Made by a program: the position numbers and the translations under genes. A DNA stretch of 64,000 nucleotides from Hyphobacterium indicum (GTDB taxonomy: Bacteria > Pseudomonadota > Alphaproteobacteria > Caulobacterales > Maricaulaceae). The stretch lies in contig NZ_QBDX01000002.1 in assembly GCF_003129605.1 (NCBI RefSeq), positions 37,501 through 101,500 on the forward strand. The letters are read 5' to 3'. The notes beneath the pieces were generated by a model, which saw only the letters and a list, made by a program, of their open reading frames with translations, was not told where the DNA came from and made no database searches. Positions 29,806-37,501 of the stretch are shown one piece after another. Numbering within the stretch: the stretch's first letter is position 1; every line of letters starts with the position of its first letter.

Positions 29806-29892
29806 ATGACAGAAACGTTTGACTCTCCCTCGCGCGATACTGCGCGCATCATAAACGCGAAATGCACTGTACATTTCGGTGCGGAGGTATAG
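29806..29892 (+). CDS. 28-residue ORF between tail-fibre and holin genes
   Basis: A short ORF beginning MTETFDSPSRDTARI and ending HFGAEV. It is supported by a perfect AGGAGG 5 nt before its ATG, placed over the end of the upstream gene, and by its tight fit (10 nt after the DUF2793 stop, 3 nt before the holin start). The GGAGG of the holin gene lies inside its last codons, so translation of the peptide may simply keep ribosomes on the holin start. No membrane segment is seen and no family is recognised. Coding status is plausible but unproven. Confidence 0.5.
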   Translation: MTETFDSPSRDTARIINAKCTVHFGAEV

Positions 29893-29895
29893 ACG

Positions 29896-30399
29896 ATGGA
29901 TATCGCAGATATCGGCGCGTCGGCCCTGTCGGGCGGTCTTCTCGGCACTCTGGGGACAGCATTGGGACGCATTACCGGGTATTTCGAGCGCCGTGCGGAG
30001 TTCGGCCAGGAACGGGAACGCTGGACACACGAATTGCAAATGGAAGAACTGCGTGCCCGGAACGCAGCTTCAGCAGCGCAGAGCGAACGTGAAACAGCGT
30101 TGCAAACGGCACGGTTTGATGCGCTCGGCGAAAGTTTCCGCGGCGATGCAGCACTTGAGTCCGGCTATGCTTGGGTATCCGCTGTTCGCGCACTCGTTCG
30201 GCCGGTTCTGACACCGCTCTTGTGGGCGCTTTACCTGATTGTTTTCTTTGCCGTCATGAATGGCACCGCAGATCATTTCATAGCTGACGATGTGGAAGCT
30301 GAATTCATCGGATACTTCATTTCCAACATCGCGTTTACGGCGAGTGCTGCGACATTGTGGTGGTTCGGAGACCGTGCGCGGCCTTTACCCCGGCGCTAG
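29896..30399 (+). CDS. Holin of the GTA 3-TM type
   Basis: 167 residues. An N-terminal Gly/Ala-rich hydrophobic segment (ALSGGLLGTLGTALGRI) is followed by a charged coiled coil (FERRAEFGQERERW through RARNAASAAQSERE, residues 32-70) and two strong C-terminal membrane helices (PVLTPLLWALYLIVFFAVM and FIGYFISNIAFTASAATLWW). The ALVRP motif before the second helix and the overall layout fit the three-TM holin family used for gene-transfer-agent release. A holin would permeabilise the inner membrane during release. No endolysin gene lies next to it. GGAGG is 8 nt upstream of the start. It ends convergently on pip with a 4-nt overlap. Confidence 0.75.
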   Translation: MDIADIGASALSGGLLGTLGTALGRITGYFERRAEFGQERERWTHELQMEELRARNAASAAQSERETALQTARFDALGESFRGDAALESGYAWVSAVRALVRPVLTPLLWALYLIVFFAVMNGTADHFIADDVEAEFIGYFISNIAFTASAATLWWFGDRARPLPRR

Positions 30400-31412
30400 G
30401 CGGCAATTTTTGCAAGCCGGGCCAGCGACGCTTTCAGGGCGGGATAAACGGCTTCGGTCATGGCATGGCCGTTTTGCTGGATCAGGGTCAGCCTTGCATG
30501 CGGGCAGGCATTTTTCAGCCGGAACGCAGCGTCGGCAGGACACACCATGTCATACCGGCTCTGGATGATTTCCATCGGAATGCTGGCAAGGCGACCTGCA
30601 TTGCGGATCAGCTCGTCCGGCTGAAGAAAACAGCCATTGGCAAAATACTGCGCTTCTATGAGCGAATGCGCCGCCACGAATTCCGGCCCGCGTCCGGCAA
30701 GGCTTTGGCGTACATGTTCGGGCGAGGCGTCGAGCCGGGAGATGCGATCCTCGTATTCGGTCCACCGGTAAAGCAAGGATCGCCGCAATTCTGTCAGAGA
30801 GACAGAGGGATCTGCCAGACGCTTGAGGTCTGGCATTCGTGAATCAATCTCCTCATGCATGGCATCGCGGACCGAGGCGAAAAAAGCTCGCACATTCATA
30901 TGATCCGGACCGGCCATTCCGCCGAGAAAATCCTCGAACGCATCGGGAAACAGGCCGGGCGCGCCGGGCGTGCAATGCCACCAGGCCAGCTCTTTGTCTG
31001 ACGCCAGAAAAATGCCTTCTACCAAAAGGCCACCGATGGCATCCGGGCAGGTCTCGGCATAGGCGAGGGCGAGCGTTGATCCCCAGGAGGGGCCGGCCAC
31101 GATCCAGCGCTCAAACCCGAAGTGTGATCGTAAGGTCTCAATGTCCGCGATCTGGTTTTGAGTCGTATTTCCGTCCAGCGAGAAGAGCGGCTTTGATCGG
31201 CCGCAGCCGCGTTGATCAAACAGCACCACGTCAAACACATCCGGATCGAAATACCGGCGATGGGTTGAGGTACAGCCGGACCCTGGCCCGCCATGCAGAA
31301 AGACAGCGGGTAGGCCGCCTTTTTTCCCGCATCTTTCCCAATACAGCGAATGACCGTCATCTGTGGAATGAAAGCCGGTTTCGAAAGGAGAGGTTTCAGG
31401 AAAAAGAGTCAT
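30396..31412 (-). CDS. pip: Proline iminopeptidase
   Basis: Alpha/beta-hydrolase of peptidase family S33 that removes N-terminal proline from peptides; cytosolic. 338 residues. Family landmarks are the oxyanion loop HGGPGSGC, FDQRGCGRS, and the nucleophile elbow GPSWGSTLALAY with the catalytic Ser. The EGIFLAS segment and a C-terminal ALIQQNGHAM-type stretch (LTLIQQNGHAM) carry the catalytic His. The ATG at 31412 lies only 5 nt after the 3' end of tRNA-Thr and has no clear ribosome-binding site. The in-frame extension to 31478 would read through the tRNA and is rejected. It is probably transcribed with the tRNA. Confidence 0.93.
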   Translation of the reverse strand: MTLFPETSPFETGFHSTDDGHSLYWERCGKKGGLPAVFLHGGPGSGCTSTHRRYFDPDVFDVVLFDQRGCGRSKPLFSLDGNTTQNQIADIETLRSHFGFERWIVAGPSWGSTLALAYAETCPDAIGGLLVEGIFLASDKELAWWHCTPGAPGLFPDAFEDFLGGMAGPDHMNVRAFFASVRDAMHEEIDSRMPDLKRLADPSVSLTELRRSLLYRWTEYEDRISRLDASPEHVRQSLAGRGPEFVAAHSLIEAQYFANGCFLQPDELIRNAGRLASIPMEIIQSRYDMVCPADAAFRLKNACPHARLTLIQQNGHAMTEAVYPALKASLARLAKIAA

Positions 31413-31417
31413 GAAAA

Positions 31418-31492
31418 TGGTGCCGCAAGGCAGGATTGAACTGCCGACCTCATCATTACCAATGATGCGCTCTACCACTGAGCTACTGCGGC
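31418..31492 (-). tRNA. tRNA-Thr (GGT)
   Basis: A 75-nt cloverleaf on the minus strand with encoded CCA. The acceptor is GCCGCAG/TTGCGGC with a terminal G-U pair, and the discriminator is A. The anticodon arm is CATCA-TTGGTAA-TGATG with anticodon GGT, reading ACC/ACU threonine codons. The T arm is GGCAG-TTCAATC-CTGCC. The pip start codon follows 5 nt after the 3' end. Confidence 0.95.
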
Positions 31493-31510
31493 CAAAGCCA
31501 TGGATCGCGG

Positions 31511-31539
31511 CGTATACCCCATGCTACCGCGCTCGCCAA
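31511..31539 (-). promoter_or_regulatory. Predicted sigma-70-type promoter for tRNA-Thr (and pip)
   Basis: On the minus strand, TTGGCG (plus-strand 31534-31539) and TATACG (31511-31516) are separated by 17 nt. The -10 box ends 18 nt before the tRNA 5' end, so transcription would start about 10-12 nt before the mature tRNA. Assigned by consensus only. Confidence 0.5.
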
Positions 31540-31582
31540 GTCCGCCTTGACGAGAAGGTGCAGCATCGTCACATCAGTGTCC

Positions 31583-31720
31583 ATGAGTAAGAAAGACGCC
31601 TCTCGTGAAACATCCGGCCGCCCAAAACCTGGCACCAGCCGCGAAGTTCGCCTTGCGGCGGCGCTACGCAAGAATTTGCGCCGCCGGAAAGCCGCAGCGA
31701 AGGCTGCCAGAATGCCTTGA
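31583..31720 (+). CDS. Small basic protein (45 residues) upstream of murA
   Basis: The product begins MSKKDASRETSGRPK and continues VRLAAALRKNLRRRKAAAKA, ending in RMP. The LAAALRxNLRRRK segment matches a short basic ORF that I recall being widely conserved directly upstream of murA or nearby in alphaproteobacteria, annotated only as hypothetical. Arg/Lys-rich composition suggests nucleic-acid or ribosome contact, which is unproven. No clear Shine-Dalgarno precedes the ATG. It reads toward murA, which starts 55 nt later. Confidence 0.7.
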   Translation: MSKKDASRETSGRPKPGTSREVRLAAALRKNLRRRKAAAKAARMP

Positions 31721-31775
31721 AATGGCCATTGGCAGGGGTTGAACTGTTGCGGTTCACAGGCAAAAGCAGGGTTTC

Positions 31776-33035
31776 ATGGATTCGATAAAAATACGCGGCG
31801 GCAACCCTTTACGCGGTGAAGTGACGATTTCAGGCGCCAAGAATTCGGCGCTGAAGCTGATGGTCGCCACGCTGCTAACCGGCGAAAAACTGACCTTCAC
31901 ACGGATGCCCGATCTCGCCGATACGCGGTTTCTGTCTACCTTGCTGGAACATCTGGGCGCAGATATTACCCGCAATGGCAGTGAAATGACCTTGCAAACG
32001 GCCAGCCTGTCCAGTGCCGAAGCGCCCTATGACCTGGTCCGAAAAATGCGTGCGAGCTTTAATGTTCTCGGTCCCTTGCTGGCCCGCAATGGAGAGGCTC
32101 GCGTCTCCCTGCCAGGAGGGTGCGCCATTGGTGCTCGTCCCGTCGACCTCCACCTCAAGGCGCTCGAATCGCTGGGAGCCGGGATCGAGCTTGCTGATGG
32201 ATATGTTGAGGCCAGGGCGAAAAACGGCCTTGTAGGCGCGCAGATTGTTTTCCCCTTCGTTTCCGTCGGCGCGACCGAACACGCCATGCTGGCGGCGGTT
32301 CTGGCGAAAGGCGAAACAGTGCTGGAAAACGCTGCACGCGAGCCGGAAATCCAGGATCTCGCCAATTGCCTGAACGCCATGGGCGCGAAAATATCTGGCG
32401 CGGGTAGTGCCACCATCACCATTGAAGGAGTCGACCACTTGACCGGTGCCAGTCATGCGGTTGTGCCGGACCGGATCGAGACGGGAACCTATGCCCTGGC
32501 TGCGGCCACAGCAGGCGGCGATGTCCTGCTGCGTGATGCGGTCTGGAAGCATAATTCCGCTCTATGGGACCTGATGATAGCGGCAGGCGCATCGGTCTCC
32601 GAAGAAAACGAGGGCGTCCGCATCAAAGCCTCTGGAGGGCGCTTGCGGGCCACCGATATGGAAACGCGACCCTATCCGGGTTTCCCAACCGATGAGCAGG
32701 CCCAGTTCATGGCTGCGATGTGCGTGGCCGAAGGCCGGTCCGTCATTCGCGAGACAATTTTTGAGAACCGCTTCATGCACGCGCCCGAGCTGATGCGAAT
32801 GGGCGCAAGGATTGATCTGCGGGGCAATGAGGCGGTTGTGACCGGCGTTGAAAAACTGCGGGGCGCACCAGTGATGGCCACTGATTTGCGCGCTTCTGTG
32901 TCGCTGGTGATAGCAGGACTGGTTGCCACAGGTGAAACAACGATCGGGCGAGTCTATCATCTGGATCGGGGATTCGAGCATCTGGAAGCCAAACTGGCCG
33001 GCTGTGGCGCAGATATCGAACGGATAAAGGAATAG
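31776..33035 (+). CDS. murA: UDP-N-acetylglucosamine 1-carboxyvinyltransferase
   Basis: First committed step of peptidoglycan synthesis: transfers enolpyruvate from PEP to UDP-GlcNAc, in the cytosol. 419 residues, the normal length. Landmarks are [20 protein letters not shown] (substrate Lys-Asn pair), the active-site loop [20 protein letters not shown] with the catalytic Cys (target of fosfomycin), [14 protein letters not shown], and [17 protein letters not shown]. It starts a run of co-directional genes ending at yacG. Confidence 0.98.
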   Translation: MDSIKIRGGNPLRGEVTISGAKNSALKLMVATLLTGEKLTFTRMPDLADTRFLSTLLEHLGADITRNGSEMTLQTASLSSAEAPYDLVRKMRASFNVLGPLLARNGEARVSLPGGCAIGARPVDLHLKALESLGAGIELADGYVEARAKNGLVGAQIVFPFVSVGATEHAMLAAVLAKGETVLENAAREPEIQDLANCLNAMGAKISGAGSATITIEGVDHLTGASHAVVPDRIETGTYALAAATAGGDVLLRDAVWKHNSALWDLMIAAGASVSEENEGVRIKASGGRLRATDMETRPYPGFPTDEQAQFMAAMCVAEGRSVIRETIFENRFMHAPELMRMGARIDLRGNEAVVTGVEKLRGAPVMATDLRASVSLVIAGLVATGETTIGRVYHLDRGFEHLEAKLAGCGADIERIKE

Positions 33036-33044
33036 GACCGGACC

Positions 33045-33485
33045 GTGGCACGACGCCAACCAATCAGGCTTGCAGCGCAGGATGCTGACGATCTGGCTGT
33101 GATTTCTGCCGCGTTACAGGATGCTGTGGCGCAGCTGGGTGACTTCACCTTTGACCGCAAGACGCGGCGGTTTACGGCGGTTTTCAACCGTTTCCGCTGG
33201 GAAGACGGCAAGGCCCGTCAGGGATGGCGCACGCGTTCCGCCCTGGATGTCTCAGGCGTTCTGCATGTCAGATCCAAACGCCTGAAGCAGGATGCCCCGG
33301 GCGCCATCGTGTCGTTATTATCCCTGATATTCGAGGAAGGCGATGCGCCCGGGGGCGAAATATGCCTCGCTTTTTCCGGCAGCGGCGAGTTACGCATCAA
33401 GGTGGAATGTATCGATGCTTTGCTGGTTGATATCGCCGAGCCTTGGCCCGCCAAGGGGCGTCCGAAACACGAGACGGACGAATGA
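33045..33485 (+). CDS. DUF2948 family protein
   Basis: 146 residues from a GTG start at 33045 (9 nt after murA). The pattern IRLAAQDADDLAVISAALQDA, then GDFTFDRKTRRFTAVFNRFRWE, is that of the DUF2948 family, which is restricted to alphaproteobacteria and typically follows murA. Role unknown. Its stop overlaps the next start as ATGA. Confidence 0.85.
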   Translation: MARRQPIRLAAQDADDLAVISAALQDAVAQLGDFTFDRKTRRFTAVFNRFRWEDGKARQGWRTRSALDVSGVLHVRSKRLKQDAPGAIVSLLSLIFEEGDAPGGEICLAFSGSGELRIKVECIDALLVDIAEPWPAKGRPKHETDE

Positions 33486-33958
33486 GTGCCTCGGAATATA
33501 TTGTCTCGATCGAATTGCTGGGCCTGTCCGGCAGCGATACGACGGCGGATCGCGAACGCCGTGTCGCGGTTTCTGACCTGCTTGAGTCGAATCATTTCTC
33601 GCCCGAGGGCGATAATCTGGGGCCTTATAACGTCAATCTCTCGATTGATGATGGCAAGCTGGCCATCGATATCCGCACCGAAGCCGGCGAGGCCGTTCAC
33701 GTCTTCATGTTTTCGCTCGGCCCGTTCCGGGGCATCTTCAAGGACTATTTCATGATCTGCGAAAGCTATCATGAGGCGGTGCGTGATTCCTCCCTGGCAC
33801 AGATCGAAGCTATCGATATGGGGCGCCGGGGTGTGCACAATGAAGGAGCCGAACTCCTGCGGGAACGCTTCATGGGCAAGATCGACGTTGATTTCGAGAC
33901 CGCCCGCCGCCTCTTCACCCTGATTGGCGCCTTGCACCATCGCGCGGGCAGCAACTGA
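33482..33958 (+). CDS. UPF0262 family protein
   Basis: 158 residues. Conserved alphaproteobacterial family with the segments HFSPEGDNLGPYNVNLSIDD, FMFSLGPFRGIFKDYFMICE and a C-terminal FETARRLFTLIGALHHRA. It is coupled to the DUF2948 gene by a 4-nt overlap. In many relatives hisD lies between these two genes and a low-molecular-weight tyrosine phosphatase gene follows; neither is present here. Function unknown. Confidence 0.88.
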   Translation: MSASEYIVSIELLGLSGSDTTADRERRVAVSDLLESNHFSPEGDNLGPYNVNLSIDDGKLAIDIRTEAGEAVHVFMFSLGPFRGIFKDYFMICESYHEAVRDSSLAQIEAIDMGRRGVHNEGAELLRERFMGKIDVDFETARRLFTLIGALHHRAGSN

Positions 33959-33985
33959 TCTCGCAATCAATTAACAGGTTTTGGG

Positions 33986-34015
33986 CTCGACTTGTGGCGG
34001 CCGCCAAGTCTATAT
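33986..34015 (+). promoter_or_regulatory. Predicted promoter of the infA-maf-rng-yacG operon
   Basis: CTCGAC (33986-33991) and CTATAT (34010-34015) are separated by 18 nt. They match the alphaproteobacterial housekeeping pattern CTTGAC/CTATAT with one difference. Transcription would start near 34022, leaving a leader of about 57 nt before infA. Confidence 0.5.
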
Positions 34016-34078
34016 ACCGCGCCGCTTGACCATTTGTGTTAGGGTTGAGCGTTGATTCACCGCCAACAAGAGGAGCTC

Positions 34079-34297
34079 ATGGCGAAAGAAGAACTATTGG
34101 AGTTTCCCGGCGAGGTGACGGAATTGCTTCCGAATGCCACCTTCCGCGTGAAACTGGAAAATGATCACGAGATCATTGCCCACACGGCGGGCAAGATGCG
34201 CAAGAACCGTATTCGCGTTCTTGCCGGCGACAAGGTGCTTGTCGAGATGACGCCGTATGATCTGACCAAAGGCCGGATCACCTATCGCTTCAAGTAA
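34079..34297 (+). CDS. infA: Translation initiation factor IF-1
   Basis: 72 residues, a single S1/OB-fold domain. [40 protein letters not shown] and [18 protein letters not shown] are near-invariant in the family. IF-1 binds the 30S A site and aids start-site selection together with IF-2 and IF-3. AGGAG sits at 34071-34075, 3 nt before the ATG, which excludes the longer in-frame start at 34052. Confidence 0.98.
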   Translation: MAKEELLEFPGEVTELLPNATFRVKLENDHEIIAHTAGKMRKNRIRVLAGDKVLVEMTPYDLTKGRITYRFK

Positions 34298-34317
34298 TTT
34301 TCAGGCGTGTTGCTGGC

Positions 34318-34902
34318 ATGACTGAGCCCTTGCGCCTTGTGCTGGCCAGCGCCTCTCCGCGGCGGCTGGAATTGCTGCGCCGCATCGGTGTGGAGCCGGA
34401 CGAGATCCGCCCCGCCGATATCGACGAATCCGAAATCCCGGGCGAGACACCGCGGCAACTGGCCGAAAGGTTAGCGCGATCAAAAGCTGCGGCCGTGGAA
34501 GCAAGCGATGCCATCGTGCTCGGCTCGGATACAGTGGTCTCAGTGGGCCGCCGCATTCTGCCAAAGACCGAGGATGAAGCCGAGGCGCGCAAGTGCCTGG
34601 CTCTGCTATCGGGGCGCGGTCACCGCGTCTGGACCGGCGTGGCACTGACGGCCCCCGATGGCCGCATGGCCTCGCGGCTTGTGGAAACCCGGGTCACCTT
34701 CAAACGCCTGTCAGAGGATGAAATCAACGCCTATGTCGCCAGCAACGAATGGCAGGGCAAGGCCGGTGGTTATGGCATTCAGGGCATGGCCGAGGCCTTC
34801 GTCATGCGCCTGGCGGGCTCCTATTCCGGTGTGATGGGGCTGCCGCTTTATGAAACCGCAAATCTCCTCCGCGGCTTTGGCTATCCGGTGCTGTCCTCAT
34901 GA
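34318..34902 (+). CDS. maf: Maf-like nucleoside triphosphate pyrophosphatase
   Basis: 194 residues. Motifs are LVLASASPRRLELLRRIG at the N-terminus, the catalytic Asp region VLGSDTVV, the SGRGHRVWTG strand, and GKAGGYGIQGMAEAF. The family hydrolyses non-canonical or modified (d)NTPs such as dTTP/UTP analogues to prevent misincorporation. The next gene begins inside its last codon (overlap of 4 nt). The gene order infA-maf-rng-yacG is conserved in alphaproteobacteria. Confidence 0.95.
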   Translation: MTEPLRLVLASASPRRLELLRRIGVEPDEIRPADIDESEIPGETPRQLAERLARSKAAAVEASDAIVLGSDTVVSVGRRILPKTEDEAEARKCLALLSGRGHRVWTGVALTAPDGRMASRLVETRVTFKRLSEDEINAYVASNEWQGKAGGYGIQGMAEAFVMRLAGSYSGVMGLPLYETANLLRGFGYPVLSS

Positions 34903-35978
34903 ACCGGCAGATTGCGGTCGAGGAATGGGTCGGTGAAACCCGCGCCGCCATCGTCGAGAACGGGCAGATTGTTGAGCTTCATTTCGACCGCTGGTCCGAA
35001 CAGGGCCAGCGCGCCTTTGCCGGCGAACTTTTTCTGGCCCGCGTGAGGAAGGTCGAGGGGGCGCTCAATGCCGCCTTTGTCGATCTGGGCCGTGGCGAGC
35101 CAGGTTTTCTGCCCTTCGGCAAGGCGGGGCGACCGTCCGGTCTGCATGAAGGCGCGGCGATCCCTGTGCGCGTGACCCGTGAAGCCTTTGCCGAGAAGGG
35201 CCCGACCCTGACGCTGGCCGAGCGTGACGTATCGGGCGATGCACCGCAACTGATTGAGGCCGATGCCAATCTGGCTGAGCGGCTGTTGCGCCGCTATCCC
35301 GAGGCCGAAGCAATCTGGGCTGATGAGGCCGGAATAGATATTTCAGCCGCCATCGAGGCGGCCATGACGTCTCGCATCCCGATTCCCGGGGGCGGCGTGC
35401 TGATCATCGAGCCGACATCGGCGCTGACCGCGATTGATATCGACAGTGCCGGACGCACCGCCAAGGCCGGCCGCAAACTGGCGCTGGATCTCAACGTTGC
35501 GGCAATGCCCGAAATCGCCCGTCAGCTCCGCCTGCGCGGGATTGGCGGCAATGTTGTGGTGGATTGCCTGCATCTGCGCGCTCAGCCTGACCGCAAGGCG
35601 GTAGAAGGGGCGCTCAAGCGCGCCCTGAAAGCCGACCCTGCCCGCATAGATGTTCTGCCGATGTCGCCCTTTGGCCTGATCGAGCTGGTGCGTCAGCGGA
35701 CCGGGCGCTCTATTGCCGAAGTGATCAATGACGGGCAGACGGGGCTAGCTTCCGCTGAAACACTGGCGCTGACCGCTCTCAGAGGGCTTGAAAAAGAAGC
35801 AATGGCCAACCGCGCCACGCAATTGGTCCTGCGCACATCTGCGAAAATCGCCCTCTGGCTTGAGGCGGATTCGATCGGCTGGCGTGCCGCCATGACTGAC
35901 CGGATCGGTCCTCGTTTCGCACTCGAATCGCGGCAGGATGTTCCGCGTGATTTCATGGAGGTTGTGGCGGCGAGATGA
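34899..35978 (+). CDS. rng: Ribonuclease E/G family protein (short form)
   Basis: 359 residues. An S1-like region near residues 30-110 (ELFLARVRKVEGALNAAFVD, GEPGFLPFGKAG) is followed by the catalytic RNase H-like core (ALTAIDIDSAGRTAKAG with the metal-binding Asp pair, and GGNVVVDCLHLRAQPDRKAV). The final part holds LPMSPFGLIELVRQRTG. The Zn-link and C-terminal scaffold of RNase E are absent, so it is the short RNase G-like form typical of the maf-yacG context. A separate full-length RNase E presumably exists elsewhere in the genome. Confidence 0.92.
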   Translation: MNRQIAVEEWVGETRAAIVENGQIVELHFDRWSEQGQRAFAGELFLARVRKVEGALNAAFVDLGRGEPGFLPFGKAGRPSGLHEGAAIPVRVTREAFAEKGPTLTLAERDVSGDAPQLIEADANLAERLLRRYPEAEAIWADEAGIDISAAIEAAMTSRIPIPGGGVLIIEPTSALTAIDIDSAGRTAKAGRKLALDLNVAAMPEIARQLRLRGIGGNVVVDCLHLRAQPDRKAVEGALKRALKADPARIDVLPMSPFGLIELVRQRTGRSIAEVINDGQTGLASAETLALTALRGLEKEAMANRATQLVLRTSAKIALWLEADSIGWRAAMTDRIGPRFALESRQDVPRDFMEVVAAR

Positions 35979-36145
35979 AGGGTGTGAAGTGTCCGATCTG
36001 CAAGAAGCCGGCGGAGAAGAAATGGCTGCCCTTCTGTTCGAAACGCTGTGCCGATGCCGATCTCGGCCACTGGCTGGCAGAGGATTACACAATACCCGGT
36101 CCGCCAGCTCCCCCTGACCTGCTTGATCCCTCTGCAGAAGACTGA
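35975..36145 (+). CDS. yacG: DNA gyrase inhibitor YacG (zinc-binding)
   Basis: 56 residues. The start overlaps the rng stop as ATGA. Four Cys form the zinc site: C6 and C9 (CPIC), C21 and C25 (CSKRC). These are followed by the conserved ADADLGHWLAEDY. In E. coli the protein binds GyrB and inhibits DNA binding by gyrase. The Pro-rich C-terminal tail (PGPPAPPDLLDP) is short. Last gene of the infA operon. Confidence 0.93.
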   Translation: MKGVKCPICKKPAEKKWLPFCSKRCADADLGHWLAEDYTIPGPPAPPDLLDPSAED

Positions 36146-36165
36146 TCTTTCAACGCAAGAGGGCG

Positions 36166-36194
36166 TGGACAGGCTGCAATCTGCCGCCTATAAA
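36166..36194 (+). promoter_or_regulatory. Predicted sigma-70-type promoter of tRNA-Phe
   Basis: TGGACA (36166-36171) and TATAAA (36189-36194) are spaced by 17 nt, each one mismatch from the consensus. Start expected near 36201, 35 nt before the tRNA. Confidence 0.65.
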
Positions 36195-36235
36195 CCCGCC
36201 TCTCAAACGGCCTTGTCCTGCAAGGCCTGCAAGGC

Positions 36236-36311
36236 GCCCGGGTAGCTCAGTTGGTAGAGCAGCGGATTGAAAATCCGCGTGTCGGCAGTTCAATTCTGTC
36301 CCCGGGCACCA
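36236..36311 (+). tRNA. tRNA-Phe (GAA)
   Basis: A 76-nt cloverleaf with encoded CCA. The acceptor is GCCCGGG/CCCGGGC, the anticodon stem GCGGA/TCCGC carries loop TTGAAAA with anticodon GAA, and the T loop is TTCAATT. A T-run (ATTTTTA) follows directly but without a hairpin. Confidence 0.96.
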
Positions 36312-36329
36312 TTTTTACCCAGTCAAAAA

Positions 36330-36692
36330 TCACCGCTCCCGGCGCCGCGGGGCGATCATCAGGATGATCAGCATCAACAGGGTGAAGACGCCGGAGACGA
36401 TCAGGGCTTCGTTCGAGGCACCAGCCATCATCGGGCTTGCGGCTGCCACCCCATCCATATTTGCGCTATCCGCAGAGTGGTTGCGCACCATCATCTCCGG
36501 CTCCGACGCGCCGAAAACGGCCAGGGCTGTTTCGTCCACGAAAAACCCGAAGCGGTAAAACAGGCCGGAGACAACGTCCGGCAGGCCCGCCAGCCATTGA
36601 TTGACCGGAACGCCGAAGCGCTCGAGCAGGTCCAGACCGCCGGTGACAAACCCCACCAGCGACCCGACAGTGATCAGAAATCGGAACAACAT
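36330..36692 (-). CDS. Small two-TM membrane protein, unknown function
   Basis: 120 residues from the ATG at 36692, which has GGGAGG 7 nt upstream. An N-terminal membrane helix (MLFRFLITVGSLVGFVTGG) and a C-terminal one (ALIVSGVFTLLMLIILMIA) flank a polar loop. The C-terminal tail is RRRER, which points to a cytosolic end. Not recognised as a family member. It converges on tRNA-Phe and is co-directional with the DUF4287 gene behind it. Confidence 0.6.
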   Translation of the reverse strand: MLFRFLITVGSLVGFVTGGLDLLERFGVPVNQWLAGLPDVVSGLFYRFGFFVDETALAVFGASEPEMMVRNHSADSANMDGVAAASPMMAGASNEALIVSGVFTLLMLIILMIAPRRRER

Positions 36693-36798
36693 GACAAACC
36701 TCCCCGTCGATAAATCAGTTTCATGCGGGAAGCCTGCCCCTTGCAAGCTGAATATGGGCTGACACGCAACATGAGTGCAGGTTCATCCTGCGCCCGGA

Positions 36799-37356
36799 TC
36801 AACCTGCCGCGTCATAAGCGCGACGGACAATGGCGATGATACGATCATCAACCTCGTCTGGGGAATGCAGCGAGACGATATACTGACACATACCGCCGGG
36901 CGGCACGGCCTTCATCAGCGGGTGATCGGCATCATCCTTCAGATTGATGCCGAGTTCAAAGCGGTCCTTGGTTTTGGGGCCCAGCATGGCGAACTGCTTC
37001 TTCCGCCGCAGAGCGACATAGCTCTTTTTCGGAGCCGTCTCGAACGCGCCAAAACCGTTGATACGTTTCATCAGCGCGTCATGGATCGGGCGCTGATGTG
37101 CCTTTGTGCCGCTATAGATGGCGTCCAGCGGGTCGGCGGGAGCGCCCGCGTCTTCAACAGACCGCCGCGCGACATGCACCAGCGTATTTGCATCGCCATG
37201 GCCGAGCCCCCAGGTCTCTTTTACCCAGCTCACCATTTCGCCATGCCTGGACAGGCCTTGTGCCAGAATGTCTTTCGACAACTCGGCGCGGGATCGTCCG
37301 GTCTTCGTCTCGATATTCGCCAATTGGGTTTCGGCAGCCTTATCCAGTACGCTCAT
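36799..37356 (-). CDS. DUF4287 domain-containing protein
   Basis: 185 residues from the ATG at 37356 (GGAG 7 nt upstream). The N-terminal 70 residues match DUF4287 (LANIETKTGRSRAELSKDIL, HGEMVSWVKETWGLGHGDAN). The C-terminal half (RPIHDALMKRINGFGAFETA, PKKSYVALRRKKQFAMLGP) resembles the companion DUF5655 fold, which is seen in proteins of the YdhG/transport-associated type. Cytosolic and without known activity. It is divergent from the MBOAT gene. Confidence 0.85.
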   Translation of the reverse strand: MSVLDKAAETQLANIETKTGRSRAELSKDILAQGLSRHGEMVSWVKETWGLGHGDANTLVHVARRSVEDAGAPADPLDAIYSGTKAHQRPIHDALMKRINGFGAFETAPKKSYVALRRKKQFAMLGPKTKDRFELGINLKDDADHPLMKAVPPGGMCQYIVSLHSPDEVDDRIIAIVRRAYDAAG

Positions 37357-37501
37357 ATCAGTCTCCGAATGCAGCTTTGACAAATCTTGCCTCTTCCCGA
37401 CCGGGCATCAAGTCACATTCGCGGCATTGTCCGGCCTGTTTCCGTCAATTGACCCTCGCGGTGAAGCACAGTCTATTTGCGGCCACGCGCGGGGCGGATG
37501 A

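Noticed and set aside
28155-30399. Prophage
   Set aside because: No integrase, terminase, portal, capsid or attachment-site repeats flank the fibre and holin genes, and the neighbours are housekeeping genes. A GTA accessory locus fits better.
31413-31478. In-frame N-terminal extension of proline iminopeptidase
   Set aside because: The extension would translate most of tRNA-Thr on the same strand. The ATG at 31412 gives the normal family N-terminus.
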